From Raineyella sp964528755 (GTDB lineage: Bacteria; Actinomycetota; Actinomycetes; Propionibacteriales; Propionibacteriaceae): a stretch of 23,077 nucleotides of DNA. The notes under the pieces were generated by a model. That model saw only the letters and a list, made by a program, of their open reading frames with translations, searched no databases and was not told the DNA's origin. Below, one piece after another: positions 20,988 to 23,077 of the stretch. Where the stretch lies: contig CAZGWN010000067.1 of the NCBI GenBank assembly GCA_964528755.1, forward strand, positions 1-23,077. The letters are read 5' to 3'. Each line of letters starts with the position of its first letter. Position 1 is the first letter of the stretch. The translations under genes were made by a program, and so were the position numbers.

Positions 20988-20993
20988 GGAGCC

Positions 20994-21395
20994 ATGACCA
21001 ACGCGTACGACCCTGCCCTCGGCCACTCCGCCTCCATGACCACCAGCGAGGAGCGATCCGTCGCGACCCTGGCCCATCTGTCCGCCATCATCGCCATGGT
21101 CGTGAGCGCCGGTTGGCTCAGCTTCGTCGGCCCGCTCATCGTGTGGGCGCTCTACAAGGACCGCAGCCCCTTCGTCCGCGCCGCCGCGGCCGGCTCGTTC
21201 AACTTCAACATCTGGGCCTGGGTGATCAGCATCGTCGGCTGGGTCTGTGCCATCACGGTGATCCTGCTGCCGGTGGCGATCGTGCTGTGGCTGGTTGCCG
21301 CGGTGCTGACCCTGTGGTGCCACATCAAGGGTGCGATCACGGCCCAGCAGGGCAAGCTGTACCGCTACCCGGCCAGCATCACCCTGATCAGCTGA
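20994..21395 (+). CDS. DUF4870 domain membrane protein
   Basis: A 133-residue protein with the DUF4870 layout: the N-terminal TSEERSVATLAHLSAII segment, a first hydrophobic stretch (about 24-53), the polar loop YKDRSPFVRAAAAGSFNFNIW that carries the family's conserved His/Phe/Asn-like region, and two further membrane helices (about 73-112) ending in LWCHIKGAITAQQGKLYRYPASI. DUF4870 proteins resemble Tic20/YggT-like small membrane proteins; function is unknown. The ATG at 20994 is chosen because the frame upstream is Gly/Arg-rich filler and CATGAT sits 6 nt before it. The gene ends 16 bp from the convergent glnS. Confidence 0.9.
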   Translation: MTNAYDPALGHSASMTTSEERSVATLAHLSAIIAMVVSAGWLSFVGPLIVWALYKDRSPFVRAAAAGSFNFNIWAWVISIVGWVCAITVILLPVAIVLWLVAAVLTLWCHIKGAITAQQGKLYRYPASITLIS

Positions 21396-21411
21396 CGTCC
21401 TTCGCCGGGGG

Positions 21412-23077
21412 CTATCGGGCGGCGGCCTTCGCCGAGCGACGTTGAATGGCGGCCCACTCGTCGCGCAGGCCGACCGTCCGGTGGAACAGTGACGGGGTGC
21501 GCGGGTCGTGCGCGAAGTAGCCCAGCCGCTCGAACTGGACCACCTCGCCGGGCGCCGTGTCGGCCAGTGCGGCCTCGGCCCGGCACCCGGTGAGCACCTC
21601 CCGGGAGCCGGGGTTGAGGTCGTCCAGCGGCTCGCCGGTCGCGGCGCCGGGCGCCTCCGCCGAGAACAGTCGATCGTAGAGCACGGCGGTGATCTCCACC
21701 GCATGCCCGGCAGACACCCAGTGCATCGTGGACTTCACCTTGCGCCCGTCCGGCGCGTTCCCACCGCGGCTGGCCGGATCCCAACTCGCGTGCACCTCGA
21801 CCACCCGACCGTCGGCATCCTTGACCACGTCGGTGGCGGTGATCAGGTAGGCGCCGCGGAGCCGCACCTCCCGACCCGGCGACAGCCGGAAGAACTTCGG
21901 CGGTGGGACCTCGGCGAAGTCCTCCGCCTCGATCCACAGCTCCCCGCTGAACGCGACCTTGCGGGTCCCGTCGGCCTTGTTCTCGGGATTGTTGACCACC
22001 TCGAAGTGCTCCACCACCGGGCGGCCCTCGGCGTCGGTCGGCCATCCGTCCAGCACCAGCTTCAGCGGATGCAGCACCGCCATCCGCCGTTGGGCGGTCC
22101 GGTTCAGCTTCTTGCGGACGAATGACTCCAGCAGCTCGATGCTGGGTCGGCTGTTGGTCCGGTTCACCCCGACATAGCCGCAGAAGTCCCGAATCGCCTC
22201 CGGCGGGTAGCCGCGCCGGCGCAACCCGCGCAGGGTCGGCATCCGGGGGTCGTCCCAGCCGTCCACCACGCCGTCGGCGACCAGCTTGGCCAGCCGCCGC
22301 TTGGAGGTGATGGTGTGGGTCAACTCCAGGCGGGCGAACTCCATCTGCTGGGGCTTCTCGTGCGGCAGCGGCAACTGGTGCAGGAACCAGTCGTACAGCG
22401 GCCGGTGCGATTCGAACTCCAGCGTGCACAGCGAGTGGGTGACACCCTCGATCGCGTCGGACTGGCCGTGCGCCCAGTCGTACGTCGGGTAGATGCACCA
22501 TCGGTCGCCGGTCCGGTAGTGGTGTCCGCGGCGGATCCGGTACATGATCGGGTCGCGCATCTGCATGTTCTCGTCGTTCATGTCGATCTTGGCCCGCAGT
22601 ACCGCCGCCCCGTCGGCGTACGCCCCGTCGCGCATGGCGCGCAGCCGGGCCAGGTTGACCTCCGGGGGCGTGTCCCGGTACGGCGACTCGACGCCCGGCT
22701 TGTCATAGCCCCCGCGCTGGGCCGAGATCGTCTCGGCAGCCTGCTCGTCCACGTACGCCTTGCCCTGCTCGACCAGGTATTCCGCCCACGCGTACAGCTG
22801 GTCGAAGTAGTCCGAGGCGTGCAGCACCCGTTGCGGGTGAAAACCGAGCCACTCGATGTCGTCGACGATCGACTCGACGAACTCCGGGTTCTCGGTCACC
22901 GGATTGGTGTCGTCGAGCCGCAGATTGCAGATGCCGTCGAAGTCCTGTGCGACGCCGAAATCGACCGTGATCGCCTTTGCATGCCCGATGTGCAGATAGC
23001 CGTTCGGCTCCGGCGGAAACCGCGTCTGCACCCGTCCGCCGTACGTACCCTGCTGCAGATCCCGCCGGACGGTGTCC
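21412..23077 (-). CDS. glnS: glutaminyl-tRNA synthetase (5' end outside the window)
   Basis: A class Ic aminoacyl-tRNA synthetase that charges tRNA-Gln directly; 554 residues are visible. The ATP-binding HIGH-type motif is in TRFPPEPNGYLHIGHAKAI, KMSKS is represented by TITSKRRLAKL, and DWAHGQSDAIEGVTHSLCTLEF is the GlnRS/GluRS core. The late KPADGTRKVAFS-like segment (NPENKADGTRKVAFSGELWIE) and SWDPASRGG belong to the GlnRS anticodon-binding beta-barrels. The frame remains open upstream of the GTG at 23031 to the window edge, and those residues (RRDLQQGTYGGRV) fit the usual GlnRS N-terminus, so the gene is cut by the window and 23031 is not the start. Many actinobacteria lack GlnRS and use the GatCAB transamidase route, which makes its presence informative about the lineage. 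Confidence 0.96.
   Translation of the reverse strand, partial: DTVRRDLQQGTYGGRVQTRFPPEPNGYLHIGHAKAITVDFGVAQDFDGICNLRLDDTNPVTENPEFVESIVDDIEWLGFHPQRVLHASDYFDQLYAWAEYLVEQGKAYVDEQAAETISAQRGGYDKPGVESPYRDTPPEVNLARLRAMRDGAYADGAAVLRAKIDMNDENMQMRDPIMYRIRRGHHYRTGDRWCIYPTYDWAHGQSDAIEGVTHSLCTLEFESHRPLYDWFLHQLPLPHEKPQQMEFARLELTHTITSKRRLAKLVADGVVDGWDDPRMPTLRGLRRRGYPPEAIRDFCGYVGVNRTNSRPSIELLESFVRKKLNRTAQRRMAVLHPLKLVLDGWPTDAEGRPVVEHFEVVNNPENKADGTRKVAFSGELWIEAEDFAEVPPPKFFRLSPGREVRLRGAYLITATDVVKDADGRVVEVHASWDPASRGGNAPDGRKVKSTMHWVSAGHAVEITAVLYDRLFSAEAPGAATGEPLDDLNPGSREVLTGCRAEAALADTAPGEVVQFERLGYFAHDPRTPSLFHRTVGLRDEWAAIQRRSAKAAAR

Noticed and set aside
20883..20993. GTG start adding 37 residues to the DUF4870 protein
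   Set aside because: The added part is Gly/Arg/Pro-rich and lies outside the family; the ATG at 20994 fits.
1..23077. tRNA, rRNA, riboswitch, insertion sequence or attachment site
   Set aside because: I looked for cloverleaf-type pairing, rRNA-like runs, transposase motifs and flanking direct repeats by eye and found none; a covariance-model scan would be decisive.

Overview
This window is chromosomal DNA from a high-GC Gram-positive bacterium, an actinomycete; I would guess Propionibacteriaceae or a close relative, though no single gene proves the family. Evidence: GC is near 70 %, many genes start with GTG, lipoprotein and membrane proteins are Gram-positive in style, there are DtxR/IdeR-type iron boxes and an HspR-type (HAIR) heat-shock operator, and many genes carry a TANNNT -10 hexamer only 5-7 nt before the start codon, the mark of leaderless mRNAs. 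No rRNA, tRNA, CRISPR array, insertion sequence or attachment site was recognised. No gap without a gene exceeds about 205 bp.

Region 1 (1-930) has visibly lower GC than the rest and looks accessory. It holds the C-terminus of a one-span membrane protein overlapping an XRE regulator by 4 bp, a convergent second XRE regulator, and a low-confidence relic of a response-regulator receiver domain. Region 2 (829-3378) is a family 2 glycosyltransferase, divergent from an NfeD + SPFH/stomatin membrane-microdomain pair. Region 3 (3381-6570, minus) is a MacB/FtsX-type ABC exporter (permease + ATPase). It is divergent from an Hsp20 chaperone (6758-7213) that has a near-consensus HAIR operator upstream and two hairpins downstream. 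Region 4 (7338-10454) holds an unrecognised 431-aa actinobacterial protein, a striking 18-bp tandem repeat in the convergent gap, an exonuclease III and a HEAT-repeat-like protein. Region 5 (10583-11969) has a DJ-1/PfpI protein and a NYN + LOTUS protein, closed by a strong hairpin.

Region 6 (12037-16018, minus) is a complete siderophore-type iron ABC importer: two FecCD permeases, an ATPase and a lipoprotein binding protein, with 4-bp overlaps between the first three genes. There are two iron boxes, one at the operon head and one inside the end of the ATPase gene, directly in front of the binding protein. Both sit over a -10 hexamer 6 nt from a GTG start, so the repressor would cover the promoter and the 5' end of a leaderless message. 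Region 7 (16129-18854) holds an NAD(P)-binding SDR/NmrA-like protein, a ROK repressor, a small ribbon-helix-helix protein, and a protein with the fold signature of low-molecular-weight phosphatase/arsenate reductase. That protein has lost the catalytic Cys and Arg and carries a Cys-rich tail instead. Region 8 (18955-23077) holds a DUF309 protein, an ArfB-type ribosome-rescue factor, an Fpg/Nei DNA glycosylase, a DUF4870 membrane protein and a glutaminyl-tRNA synthetase cut by the window edge.

The observations I rate highest are the catalytically dead phosphatase-like protein with a CCGxGCxxC tail, the 18-bp repeat whose stems covary while the loops stay identical, the iron boxes fused to leaderless starts, and the HAIR element in front of hsp20.
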